From positions 40,661 to 104,660 of the forward strand of contig JAIUNM010000013.1 of assembly GCA_020162035.1 (NCBI GenBank): a stretch of DNA of 64,000 nucleotides, given 5' to 3'. Below the pieces are notes generated by a model. The model was not told the origin of the DNA, ran no database searches, and saw only the letters and a program-made list of their open reading frames with translations. Every line of letters begins with the position of its first letter. The stretch's first letter is position 1. Of this stretch, positions 18,602-27,499 are shown one piece after another. Position numbers and translations under genes: made by a program. The stretch comes from Bacteroidota bacterium (lineage in GTDB: Bacteria > Bacteroidota > Bacteroidia > B-17B0 > Aurantibacillaceae).

Positions 18602-19627
18602 TTATTCAATTGTCCAGGTTATTAAACCTTCTTGTGTAAATTTAAATGGTTGTGTTTTTCCGCCATGTTGTACTATTGCATTGGCAACTTTATTTTTAGT
18701 TGTAGCGGGGCAATAAAAAAACATAAATCCACCACCACCAGCTCCACTAATTTTGCCGCCAGTTGCGCCATTACTTATAGCTGTATTATAAATAGAATCT
18801 ATTAACTCATTAGAAATACTGTTAGCCATTTGTTTTTTATTTTGCCAACCAAAATGTAAAATATCTCCAATTTTATTAAGATTACCAACTAAAAGAGCCT
18901 GTTTCATTTGAATGGCTTGTTCTTTTAAATTGTGCATGGCATCAATACTTGTTTGATTTTTATTGTTTACATTATTAACCTGTTCGTTAATAATGTTAGC
19001 TGATAAACGCTGCGTTGCTGTAAAATACAATAATAAATTGTGTTCCAATTCATAAAAAATATTTGGTTTTAGTTGCAAAGGGTTTACAATTACTTTATCG
19101 TTATTTAAAAATTCTAAAAAATTTATGCCACCAAATGTTGCTGCATATTGATCTTGTTTACCGCCAGCCATTTTTAAATCAATACGCTCTATTTCGTATG
19201 CAAGGTGTGCAATATCGTATTTACCTAAAGGTAATTTTAACCACTCTACAAAAGCGCCTAAAATAGATACAACAATAGTTGATGATGTACCAAGCCCAGA
19301 GCCTTGAGGAGCTTCAATATAACTGGTTAACCTAAAGCTTAAAGGACTTAAATTAAATTGTTTTATTATTCTATTATAAACACCAATAAATAACTCAAAA
19401 CCTTCAAAAAGTTGCAGTTCATGCGTTGAATTAATTTCTAATTTATTTTCGGTGCCATCTATTACAAATTCTATTTTACCATTGTTTAAAGGTTCAATGG
19501 TTGCATAAGAATATAAATCTATTGTTGCATTTAAAATAGCTCCGCCAAACAAGTCGGAGTAAGGGCTAACATCTGTGCCACCACCTGCTAAACCTATACG
19601 TAAAGGAGCTTTGCTTCTAATTATCAT
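18602..19627 (-). CDS. GHMP-family sugar kinase, HddA-like (heptose 7-phosphate kinase)
   Basis: The 341-residue product begins [18 protein letters not shown], the typical start of D-glycero-D-manno-heptose 7-phosphate kinases (HddA) and related sugar kinases, and has the GHMP ATP-binding loop [11 protein letters not shown] at about 105-115 and the C-terminal [10 protein letters not shown]. Heptose-kinase activity would feed S-layer, capsule or LPS glycans; no other heptose gene is nearby, so substrate remains uncertain (fucose/mannose-type kinases are alternatives). The start overlaps the nucleotidyltransferase gene by 11 bases and purC follows after 5 bases. Confidence 0.8.
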   Translation of the reverse strand: MIIRSKAPLRIGLAGGGTDVSPYSDLFGGAILNATIDLYSYATIEPLNNGKIEFVIDGTENKLEINSTHELQLFEGFELFIGVYNRIIKQFNLSPLSFRLTSYIEAPQGSGLGTSSTIVVSILGAFVEWLKLPLGKYDIAHLAYEIERIDLKMAGGKQDQYAATFGGINFLEFLNNDKVIVNPLQLKPNIFYELEHNLLLYFTATQRLSANIINEQVNNVNNKNQTSIDAMHNLKEQAIQMKQALLVGNLNKIGDILHFGWQNKKQMANSISNELIDSIYNTAISNGATGGKISGAGGGGFMFFYCPATTKNKVANAIVQHGGKTQPFKFTQEGLITWTIE

Positions 19628-20078
19628 TTTCTAAATTTTCAATATCGTTTATGTCTTTTGCTCTACCGCTAGCTTTTTTATTAATTATAAGATTTCGTAA
19701 ATTAATGATTTTAATTGGTAGTTCATCTAAGTTAGTATTGATAGCCTCTTTATAAACTTGCTCAAAAGAAATTCCTGAAATTTTTTTTATAATTTCAATA
19801 CTAACAGGAGCTCTACCAAAAGTAAAAACGGTGATTTCATCATTATTTAAAAAATTATTTTCGGTCATATCAAACAAAGATAAACCAAAGTTAGAAAAAG
19901 CAATTTTTAAATTTTCGTAATTTTTTTCTGTAAGTTCAACAAAAATATCTAAATCACCAGTAGTTCTTGGGTAGCCATGATAAATTACCGAATATCCTCC
20001 AATTAAAACATATTTAACATTTGCATCGTTTAATGCTAACACAAAATCTCTAAAATCTTCGTTAAAAATATTTCCCAT
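19617..20078 (-). CDS. Nucleotidyltransferase-fold protein (DUF6036/AbiEii-like)
   Basis: The 153-residue product has the nucleotidyltransferase pattern: a GGYSVIYHGYPRTTGDLDIFV segment (split here as GGYSVIYHG and PRTTGDLDIFV, about 27-47), giving the G-[GS] and D-x-D metal-binding residues. The rest is compact and alpha/beta. Proteins of this type transfer a nucleotide to a protein or RNA and are often half of a toxin-antitoxin-like or phage-defence pair. A small gene typical of its partner lies 5 bases upstream. It is embedded in a housekeeping operon between yajQ and the GHMP kinase, overlapping the latter by 11 bases. Confidence 0.75.
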   Translation of the reverse strand: MGNIFNEDFRDFVLALNDANVKYVLIGGYSVIYHGYPRTTGDLDIFVELTEKNYENLKIAFSNFGLSLFDMTENNFLNNDEITVFTFGRAPVSIEIIKKISGISFEQVYKEAINTNLDELPIKIINLRNLIINKKASGRAKDINDIENLENDN

Positions 20079-20083
20079 TTTAA

Positions 20084-20269
20084 TTATCTTATTTTAAAAT
20101 AAGTTTTATCAAATCTAGGAGGAGAATTTAACTTATGATTATAAGAAACACTTTGTAAATAATGAAAAATTTCAAAAAGTTGTTTTAACGTGAAATTTTT
20201 ATAAAATAAAGATTCCTTTTTGTTATTAATTAACTTTCCACATGAAAAAGCGCTCCTATCTAATTTCAT
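20084..20269 (-). CDS. Small partner protein of the nucleotidyltransferase
   Basis: The 61-residue product (MKLDRSAFSCGKLINN at the start, PPRFDKTYFKIR at the end) resembles, from memory, small genes that sit directly before DUF6036-like nucleotidyltransferases in Bacteroidota, including the MKLD start, the FYKN-x-LxxxLExFHYL middle and the final RxDxTxFxxR. Spacing is 7 bases from yajQ and 5 bases to the nucleotidyltransferase. An antitoxin or substrate role is an inference from the pairing; no DNA-binding motif is visible. Confidence 0.6.
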   Translation of the reverse strand: MKLDRSAFSCGKLINNKKESLFYKNFTLKQLFEIFHYLQSVSYNHKLNSPPRFDKTYFKIR

Positions 20270-20276
20270 TTATTTA

Positions 20277-20765
20277 TTATTTCATATTTATAAATTGTAA
20301 AGGCACCTCGTAATCTCCTTTTCTGCATATTGCAATTACGGCTTGTAAATCATTAATACTTTTACTTGTTACTCTTATTATGTCATCCATAATTTGAGCT
20401 GTTACTTTTAATTTTGAGTCTTTAATATCTTTCATTATTTTTTTACAAGCCTCTTTTTCTAATCCCTGCCTAACTTTAATGTCTTTTTTAATCATTGGGC
20501 CACTTGGGTAATGTTCTTTACTTTCATCTAAACCTCGGGGGTCTAAGCCTTGTTTAATCATACGGCTATGTATAGCATCTAAAATTGCATCTAAGCGCAT
20601 ATCATTTTCAGTTACAATATTAACAAGTAAATCTTTTTTGTTTAATTCGATAGTGCTTTTGCTATCTCTAAAATCCCATCTATTTAAAATATCTTTTTTA
20701 GCAACATTAATAGCATTATCCATTAATTGTACATCTAATTTACTTGAAATATCAAACGAAGGCAT
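20277..20765 (-). CDS. yajQ: YajQ family nucleotide-binding protein
   Basis: The 162-residue product is a DUF520/YajQ protein; members bind cyclic di-GMP or nucleotides and have been linked to transcription control and stress. Characteristic patterns are MPSFDISSKLD at the start, ILNRWDFRDS, GPMIKKDIKVRQGLEKE and the C-terminal VPLQFINMK. An in-frame ATG at 20795 gives ten extra residues, but the family starts at MPSFDI, so 20765 is preferred. It heads the minus-strand operon that runs to purC and is divergent from the dipeptidase gene. Confidence 0.9.
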   Translation of the reverse strand: MPSFDISSKLDVQLMDNAINVAKKDILNRWDFRDSKSTIELNKKDLLVNIVTENDMRLDAILDAIHSRMIKQGLDPRGLDESKEHYPSGPMIKKDIKVRQGLEKEACKKIMKDIKDSKLKVTAQIMDDIIRVTSKSINDLQAVIAICRKGDYEVPLQFINMK

Positions 20766-20822
20766 ATTTATTAAATTTGGCTTAAATTTAACCATTTTAA
20801 AGGCAATTTTGTAACTATTTTT

Positions 20823-21560
20823 TTGAAGAATTTTAAAGTCATATTAATATTTTGTTATTGTTTAATTTATGCTTGTACTCAAATTGAAATTAAGGGTAAA
20901 ACTGCACATCAACCTTTAACATTTACAGATAAAATAAAATTAAAAACGCCTTATATTAACCCACTTGAAACACTTTATGATAGTTTAGGGTTTGTAAATA
21001 TTAATAAATTAAACGAGCGGATTATTTGTAAATTGGCATATTCTGATACTTCTAATTTTTTAAAAATTAATTTATACAAAGGGTTAAAACATGCTTTTTT
21101 ACCTAAAGAAATTGCTGAAAAGTTAATTAAAGCGCAAAATTATCTTGATAGTTTAGGTAATTATACTTTAATAATATATGATGCCGTAAGGCCTTTACAC
21201 ATACAAAAATTAATGTGGGATAGTTTAAAATGGCCCTCTGCAAAAAAATATGGTTATATTGCTCCACCTAATGCTCACAGTTTACACAATTATGGGTGCG
21301 CTGTAGATGTAGGGATTGATAGTGCAGGATTTGAATTAGATATGGGCACTAAGTTTGATAGCTTTGATTCATTAAGCGCGCCTGCCTATGAATGGTTATT
21401 TTTAAAAAATAAAAAATTGAGTAAAACACAACACACAAGACGAACAATTTTAAGAAAAGCAATGCATAAAGCTCAGTTTTATGGAATAACAAGTGAGTGG
21501 TGGCATTTTAATTATTGTACTTTAGAACAAGCAAAAGCCAATTTTATACTAGTTAAATGA
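20823..21560 (+). CDS. D-alanyl-D-alanine dipeptidase (VanX/DdpX family), lipoprotein
   Basis: The 245-residue product belongs to peptidase family M15D, zinc enzymes that cut D-Ala-D-Ala. Zinc and catalytic residues are visible in SLHNYGCAVDV (His, Asp) and EWWHFNY (Glu, His). The N-terminus is hydrophobic and ends IYACTQ, a lipobox, so it is probably anchored in the periplasm. It has no van-type partners, so peptidoglycan recycling is more likely than glycopeptide resistance. The frame opens at a stop at 20772 and contains no ATG before the lipobox; TTG 20823 is the only standard start codon that preserves the signal peptide. It ends in an ATGA overlap with the flavoprotein gene. Confidence 0.85.
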   Translation: MKNFKVILIFCYCLIYACTQIEIKGKTAHQPLTFTDKIKLKTPYINPLETLYDSLGFVNINKLNERIICKLAYSDTSNFLKINLYKGLKHAFLPKEIAEKLIKAQNYLDSLGNYTLIIYDAVRPLHIQKLMWDSLKWPSAKKYGYIAPPNAHSLHNYGCAVDVGIDSAGFELDMGTKFDSFDSLSAPAYEWLFLKNKKLSKTQHTRRTILRKAMHKAQFYGITSEWWHFNYCTLEQAKANFILVK

Positions 21561-22771
21561 AATCAAAAATAAATATTGTAATTGTTGGGGGTGGCGCTTG
21601 TTCATTAATGCTTGGTTGCGAATTAAACCCTTCAATTTTTAACGTATCTGTTTACGATGCAAATGTTGCGGTTGGTAGAAAATTTTTGGTTGCTGGTGCT
21701 GGTGGATTAAATATTACGCATTCAAAAAAACCAAATGAGTTTATTGAAATGTACACCCCTAATAAATTTTTAATAGATGCTTTTAATTCGTTTAACAACA
21801 TTGATTTACAACATTGGTTAAAAAATAAATTAAATATTTCAACTTACGTTGGCACAAGTGGTAAGGTTTTTCCAACAAAAGAAATTAAACCTATTGAGGT
21901 GTTAAATGCTTTTATAAATAAATCTAAATTAAACAATGTAAATTTTCACAATAAACATACTTGGTTGGGATTTAAAAAAAACGCATTATTATTTAAAAAA
22001 GAAAATACTGAAGTTTTAATAGAAGCAGATGTTGTAATATTTTGTTTAGGAGGTGCAAGTTGGCCAGTTACAGGTAGTAATGGAGTTTGGTTAAATAATT
22101 TTACAGAACATAAAATTGAAACTTTAACGTTTGAAGCAAGTAATTGTTCAGTTGAAATAAAATGGCCAACAGATTTAATAAATCTAATTGAAGGAAAACA
22201 CTTAAAAAATTGTTCATTTAAGGTAAATGAAAAAACAATTAAAGGCGAAGTTGTAATAACAAAGTTTGGTTTAGAAGGAAATGGTATTTATGGTTTAAGC
22301 ACATTAATAAGAGAGGGATTAAAGAAAAATAATTTTTGTGATTTGTTTATTGATTTTAAACCGCAACAATCTAAAGAATTTGTAATTAAAAAATTAAATG
22401 AATCTAAGTACAACAATCAAACAAAAAAGTTAAGTGAAATTTTAAAATTAAGCACTGTTCAAATTCATTTAATTAAGCATTTTTTAACTAAAGAAGATTT
22501 TTTAAATAACGAAATTTTAGCTCATAAAATAAAACATTTTCATTTAAGTATATCTAGCTTTGGCTCCATTGAAGATGCAATATCAACTGTAGGAGGTATT
22601 TCATTAAAAGAAATAAATAAGTATTTCGAGTTTAAAAAATTACCTAATCATTTTGCAATTGGCGAAATGCTAAATTACGACGCACCAACAGGAGGCTATT
22701 TGCTTCAATCTTGTTTTAGTATGGCTTATTTTTTATCAAGCCATTTAAATGCTAAACATTTAGAAAAATAA
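21557..22771 (+). CDS. HI0933/BaiN-family flavoprotein (TIGR03862 type)
   Basis: The 404-residue product is an NAD(P)/FAD-dependent oxidoreductase of the HI0933 family. The N-terminal dinucleotide fold is seen in IVIVGGGACSLMLG, followed by VGRKFLVAGAGGLNITHS; the late motifs STVGGISLKEI and DAPTGGYLLQSCFSMAYF are also typical. The physiological substrate of these proteins is not settled. It overlaps the dipeptidase gene by 4 bases (ATGA), so the two are translationally coupled, though no functional link is evident. Confidence 0.85.
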   Translation: MKSKINIVIVGGGACSLMLGCELNPSIFNVSVYDANVAVGRKFLVAGAGGLNITHSKKPNEFIEMYTPNKFLIDAFNSFNNIDLQHWLKNKLNISTYVGTSGKVFPTKEIKPIEVLNAFINKSKLNNVNFHNKHTWLGFKKNALLFKKENTEVLIEADVVIFCLGGASWPVTGSNGVWLNNFTEHKIETLTFEASNCSVEIKWPTDLINLIEGKHLKNCSFKVNEKTIKGEVVITKFGLEGNGIYGLSTLIREGLKKNNFCDLFIDFKPQQSKEFVIKKLNESKYNNQTKKLSEILKLSTVQIHLIKHFLTKEDFLNNEILAHKIKHFHLSISSFGSIEDAISTVGGISLKEINKYFEFKKLPNHFAIGEMLNYDAPTGGYLLQSCFSMAYFLSSHLNAKHLEK

Positions 22772-22831
22772 TATAAAAACAAATTTTCCACAATGGTTTA
22801 TAACTTTTATGTCATTTTAATCGTTTTAGTT

Positions 22832-22839
22832 TAAATTTG
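22832..22839 (+). promoter_or_regulatory. TAnnTTTG promoter element of the enoyl-CoA hydratase gene
   Basis: TAAATTTG matches the -7 consensus exactly and ends 18 bases before the ATG at 22858. No clear TTTG is at the expected -33 position. It also argues against the in-frame TTG at 22837 as start, since that codon overlaps the box. Confidence 0.45.
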
Positions 22840-22857
22840 TGGCAAACAAAATTAATT

Positions 22858-23646
22858 ATGGTGGCAACAACAGAATATATTTTAAGTGAAGTAAAAAACG
22901 GTGTGTTAATTATAACTATTAATCGCCCCGATAAATTAAATTCGTTAAACAAACAAACTATTGAAGAACTACATGATACCTTGGTTGAAGCAGAAAATAT
23001 TAACGAAATAAATGCTATAATATTAACTGGTGCCGGACAAAAAGCCTTTGTGGCAGGTGCTGATATTGCTGAGTTTGCAAATTTTTCGATAGAACAAGGT
23101 AAACAACTAAGTTCAATTGGTCATTTTAAAATATTTAATTTTATAGAAAACTATAGCAAACCAATAATTGCAGCCGTTAACGGTTTTGCCTTGGGTGGCG
23201 GGTTAGAATTAGCAATGGCGTGCCACATTAGAGTAGTTAGCGATAATGCTAAAATGGGGTTACCTGAAGTTAGTTTAGGTGTTATTCCTGGTTATGGTGG
23301 TACTCAACGCTTAGCTCAATTAGTTGGAAAAGGTAAAGCTTTTGAAATGATTGTAACTGCCGATATGATAACTGCAACAGATGCATTAAAATGGGGTTTA
23401 GCAAACTATGTTACTACACAAGATGAATTATTAAACAAATGTTTTGAAATAACTCATAAAATTGCAAGTAAAAGTCCTACAGCAATTAAAACAGCAATAA
23501 AAGTAATAAATGCAGGATATAACAATAATTTAAATGGTTACGAAGTAGAAATTGAAGAGTTTGGCAAATCCTTTGGTACTGGTGATTTTAAAGAAGGCGT
23601 TGCTGCTTTTTTAGAAAAACGCAAAGCTAGTTTTAAAGGGAACTAA
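22858..23646 (+). CDS. Enoyl-CoA hydratase/isomerase family protein
   Basis: The 262-residue crotonase-fold protein probably hydrates enoyl-CoA esters in fatty-acid or amino-acid breakdown. The oxyanion-hole segments are visible (AFVAGADIAEF and AVNGFALGGGLELAMAC), as are the catalytic glutamates in LPEVSLGVIPGYGGTQRL. The start is ATG 22858 (MVATTEYIL); seven upstream codons open from a TTG at 22837 but overlap the promoter box. It stands alone with 91 bases before the next gene, so substrate range cannot be inferred from context. Confidence 0.9.
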   Translation: MVATTEYILSEVKNGVLIITINRPDKLNSLNKQTIEELHDTLVEAENINEINAIILTGAGQKAFVAGADIAEFANFSIEQGKQLSSIGHFKIFNFIENYSKPIIAAVNGFALGGGLELAMACHIRVVSDNAKMGLPEVSLGVIPGYGGTQRLAQLVGKGKAFEMIVTADMITATDALKWGLANYVTTQDELLNKCFEITHKIASKSPTAIKTAIKVINAGYNNNLNGYEVEIEEFGKSFGTGDFKEGVAAFLEKRKASFKGN

Positions 23647-23737
23647 AAATTAAATAAACTTTTTTCTTTAACCAATAAAAGTTAAAAACTTAAAATCTTA
23701 ATTTAAAATTCTAAATAAAGGATTTTTACATTTAAGG

Positions 23738-26275
23738 GTGAAATTTCTTAAACAAATTGGATTTTATTTATTTGTAATAAGTGCAATTATTGCAGCAATA
23801 TTTTTTTACAAAAATTTAAAGCAATCTAAAGTACCAACTTTAAATGCAGCCAGTTTAATCCCTGATAGTTGTAGTGTTTATTTAACAACTAATAATATTT
23901 CTAAATTAAATGAACTGGTTAATCAACAAAATTTAATTATAGATAAATTAAACACTAATTCGTTTTTTTTAAAAAGCACTCAAACTTTATCATTTTTAGA
24001 TTCTATTGCATCTAACAGTAAAGAGCTATCTGATTTTTCAAATCAACCCATTCATTTTGCAACTTATGAAACAAAAAATAATTGGATAATTACATTTAAT
24101 TGTCCTTTAATTTCAATGTCTAAAGAGGTTGCTGAGTTACTTAAAAATAATTTAAATGCAACGTACAACAACAGCCATTATAAATTTAAATACATTAATG
24201 ATGCATATTTTTTAATATATAAAGGCGTAGTGTGTATAAGTAATAATCAAGATTTATTAGAACAAATAATAAATAATAAACATAAACCTTTTATAAACTC
24301 TAACGAATATCTTTTGTATAAAAACACTCTAGATAGAAATTCCGCTTTAGGCATTTACATTAATCCGCAAAATATTAATAATGGTAAAAATCAAATTAAA
24401 CTTCCTAAACTTATACTTAATAATACATTAGCCGTAAGCTTTTCCTTTAAACCCTATAAAATTAATGCAAATGGCATTCTTAAAACAAACTCAAATAGCA
24501 TTTTAAATTTACTGCATAACAAAAGGCCAGGTAATTTTGAAGAAGAAACTATCTTGCCTTTTAATTGTGTTGAATTAAAACAATATTATTCAGATAATTT
24601 TGCTTCAAGTTTAACTTCATCTAAAGAACTAAATTTATATTACGATTCGTTAAATTATGACATTAGTAAAGAATTTAAAACAAACATAGAGTCTAAACTT
24701 ACTTTTTTTAAAACCAATCAATCGTTCGAAAACAACGCAGTAATTAGAGTTAAAGACACATTAGATGCAAAATTACATTTACAGTTATTAAAAGATTCTA
24801 TTTATGTTTTTCAAACAACAAACTATTTTAAATTAAAAAATAACTCCGAATTGTTTAACCCATTTGAAACAACGATATACAAATTTGCGTGGATTTATAA
24901 TGATAATGTTTATTTTTTTGAATCAAAAATAAATGCAGAGTTAACCATTGCAAATTTATTATCAGAAAATAATTTATCTAAAAACACAAAAATTATTGCT
25001 TGCTTAAAACAAGAAGTTGGTGCAAACATTAATTACTTATATTACGAAGCACCAGATTTAAACAATGGCAACATTAATAATTATATTAAACTAAATAAAA
25101 ACAGTTATCAAAACTTTAAACATTTTGTGTTTACATTAAAAAATTCTTTGCATGGATTTGATTTACACTCTTCTTTAGATTATGAGCAAGAAAACGAAAA
25201 CAGCAATGGCAAATTATTTTGGGCTTGCAATTTAGATACACTAAGCAACATAACCCCTTCTTATTTTAAAAACCATAACACAACAGAAAATGAAATCATA
25301 ACACAAGATGCATTTAACCAACTCTACTTAATTAACTCTAAAGGCTCTATATTATGGAAGAAAAAAATTAACGAAAATATTTTATCTCAAATTTTTATAG
25401 TTGATATTTTTAAAAATAATAAATTCCAAATGTTATTTAATACTGAAAATTATTTGCATTTAATAGATAGAAATGGAAATTATGTAGATGGTTATCCTGT
25501 AAAACTTCCGTCAAAAGCAACAAATCCTTTAAGTGTATTAGATTACGATAACGATAAAAATTACAGGTTATTTATAGCTTGTGCAAATAATAAAATTTAT
25601 AATTATACAATTTATGGCTTAAAAGCCGAAGGATTTACGCCTTTAGTAACCGATTCAAAAATAAAATTACCAATACAATATGCAAAAGTTGGATTAAGTG
25701 ATTATTTAATTACTGCCGATATTGAAGGGAAAATTTACACCTTTAGTAGAAAAGGAGATGGAAGAATTGGTTTAAAAAATAAATGCATTGAAAATTGTAG
25801 AGATTTTTATGTAGAAGCAAGTAATAATATAAATAATACATTTTTTTGTTATTTAGATGAAGAGAATGGAAGTGTTCATAAAATATCTTTTTCTGATCAT
25901 AAAGAAATTTTTAATGTTAAAACTAATGGTCTAATTAATTTTTATCATTTTGATTTAGTAGATAACAACAGAAAAAAAGATATTTGTTTTACAAGTGGTA
26001 ATACATTTTTTGCTTATGACTTAAACGGTAGTATAATTATGCAAAAAAATATTGATAAACCTTTATTTTATGCCAAAACTTTTATTAATGAAAATGTTTC
26101 AAAATTAATTGTAACCGATTCTTTAAAGGCACAAACAACGATATTAGATTTAAACACCAGTAAAATTATTCAATTTAATAGCAGTAGTAATCCTATTGTT
26201 CTAGATTTGTTTAAAACCAACAATTACTGTTTAATTTTTTCAAATGGCAATGCATTAAACTGCAGCAAATTATAA
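23738..26275 (+). CDS. Large membrane-anchored protein with C-terminal propeller-like region
   Basis: The 845-residue product starts with a single membrane segment (about 7-24, IGFYLFVISAIIAAIFFY), then an Asn-rich domain (about 35-500) that recalls DUF3352-type periplasmic proteins (DSCSVYLTTNNISKLNEL), and then a region with repeated LYLINSKGSILWKK, LHLIDRNGNYVDGYPV and FLAYDLNG-like strands (about 530-800), suggesting a PQQ/VCBS-type beta-propeller. It should be anchored in the inner membrane facing the periplasm. The start is a GTG at 23738, as no ATG precedes the membrane segment. It converges on purM with 3 bases between stops. Function is unknown. Confidence 0.65.
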   Translation: MKFLKQIGFYLFVISAIIAAIFFYKNLKQSKVPTLNAASLIPDSCSVYLTTNNISKLNELVNQQNLIIDKLNTNSFFLKSTQTLSFLDSIASNSKELSDFSNQPIHFATYETKNNWIITFNCPLISMSKEVAELLKNNLNATYNNSHYKFKYINDAYFLIYKGVVCISNNQDLLEQIINNKHKPFINSNEYLLYKNTLDRNSALGIYINPQNINNGKNQIKLPKLILNNTLAVSFSFKPYKINANGILKTNSNSILNLLHNKRPGNFEEETILPFNCVELKQYYSDNFASSLTSSKELNLYYDSLNYDISKEFKTNIESKLTFFKTNQSFENNAVIRVKDTLDAKLHLQLLKDSIYVFQTTNYFKLKNNSELFNPFETTIYKFAWIYNDNVYFFESKINAELTIANLLSENNLSKNTKIIACLKQEVGANINYLYYEAPDLNNGNINNYIKLNKNSYQNFKHFVFTLKNSLHGFDLHSSLDYEQENENSNGKLFWACNLDTLSNITPSYFKNHNTTENEIITQDAFNQLYLINSKGSILWKKKINENILSQIFIVDIFKNNKFQMLFNTENYLHLIDRNGNYVDGYPVKLPSKATNPLSVLDYDNDKNYRLFIACANNKIYNYTIYGLKAEGFTPLVTDSKIKLPIQYAKVGLSDYLITADIEGKIYTFSRKGDGRIGLKNKCIENCRDFYVEASNNINNTFFCYLDEENGSVHKISFSDHKEIFNVKTNGLINFYHFDLVDNNRKKDICFTSGNTFFAYDLNGSIIMQKNIDKPLFYAKTFINENVSKLIVTDSLKAQTTILDLNTSKIIQFNSSSNPIVLDLFKTNNYCLIFSNGNALNCSKL

Positions 26276-26278
26276 TTT

Positions 26279-27487
26279 TTAATTATAAATAAATTCGCCA
26301 AATTCGCTTTTAATGGTAACTTGTTTGCCATTAAACCCTTCTACTTTACCAATAATTTTAGCATCAATATTAAACGTGTTTGCAATTGCTATCATTTTTT
26401 CTGCTGATTGTTCATCAGTGTAAACCTCTAACCTGTGCCCCATATTAAACACTTTATACATTTCTTTATAATCTGTTGTGCTTTGTTGTTGTATTGTTTT
26501 AAATAATGGTGGTACGTCAAACAAATTATCTTTAATTACATGTAAATTGTTAGGCAAAAAATGTAAAACTTTAGTTTGAGCGCCACCACTGCAATGTACA
26601 ATTCCACCTATTTTAGAAATTGGTATATTAGAAATAATTTTTTTAACTAACGGCGCATAAGTGCGTGTAGGAGATAAAACTAATTTTGCAGCATCTATGT
26701 TTTCTGATACTATTTTACCATCTGAATTTTTATACTCTACGTTTATTTTATCGGTTAAATTTAATTGCCCTGTATATACAACGTCTATAGGCAAAGCATT
26801 ATCATAACTTTGAGGGAATTTTTGGGCTAACGTTTTATTAAACACATCATGTCTGGCACTAGTTAATCCATTACTTCCCATGCCTCCATTGTATTGATTT
26901 TCATAAGTTGCTTTACCGTAACTAGCAAAACCTACAATTACTTGTCCTTTGTTAATATTATGGTTACTAATTACTTTATTTTTTTCCATCCTGCAAACAA
27001 CTGTACTATCAACTATTATCGTGCGAACTAAATCTCCAACATCTGCCGTTTCACCGCCTGTACTATAAATAGATATTCCGTTATCTCTCAAGTTTTGTAA
27101 TACTTCTTCTGTACCATTTATAATAGCAGCTAAAACATCAGCATTAATTAAATTTTTATTTCTTCCAATTGTTGATGAAAGTAAAATATTATCGGTAGCG
27201 CCAACACAAATTAAATCATCAATATTCATTATTACAGCATCTTGAGCAATTCCTTTCCAAACACTTAAATCTCCCGTTTCTTTCCAGTACATGTAAGCTA
27301 AAGAAGATTTGGTTCCTGCACCATCTGCATGCATAATAACGCAATGGTTTTCACTTCCGCCAATAATATCGGGTACAATTTTACAAAATGCGTGTGGATA
27401 TAATCCTTTATCTATTTTAGAAATTGCAGCATGTACATCTTCTTTACCTGCCGATACTCCTCGTAATTGATATTTATTGTCGCTCAT
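26279..27487 (-). CDS. purM: AIR synthetase (phosphoribosylformylglycinamidine cyclo-ligase)
   Basis: The 402-residue product closes FGAM to aminoimidazole ribotide, the step after PurL. Features are YQLRGVSAGKEDVHAA, ADGAGTKSSLAY, the metal-binding MNIDDLICVGA, STGGETADVGD and the late GGAQTKVLHF. The length near 400 is typical of the Bacteroidota form, longer than the 345-residue E. coli enzyme. It shares no operon with purL or purC in this window. A peptidase gene is directly upstream (12-base gap), so the two may be co-transcribed. Confidence 0.92.
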   Translation of the reverse strand: MSDNKYQLRGVSAGKEDVHAAISKIDKGLYPHAFCKIVPDIIGGSENHCVIMHADGAGTKSSLAYMYWKETGDLSVWKGIAQDAVIMNIDDLICVGATDNILLSSTIGRNKNLINADVLAAIINGTEEVLQNLRDNGISIYSTGGETADVGDLVRTIIVDSTVVCRMEKNKVISNHNINKGQVIVGFASYGKATYENQYNGGMGSNGLTSARHDVFNKTLAQKFPQSYDNALPIDVVYTGQLNLTDKINVEYKNSDGKIVSENIDAAKLVLSPTRTYAPLVKKIISNIPISKIGGIVHCSGGAQTKVLHFLPNNLHVIKDNLFDVPPLFKTIQQQSTTDYKEMYKVFNMGHRLEVYTDEQSAEKMIAIANTFNIDAKIIGKVEGFNGKQVTIKSEFGEFIYN

Positions 27488-27499
27488 TAATTTTATTTT

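Noticed and set aside
20823..21560. DdpX-like gene as a vancomycin-resistance vanX
   Set aside because: There are no vanH, vanA or vanRS partners and the product is a lipoprotein; peptidoglycan turnover fits better.
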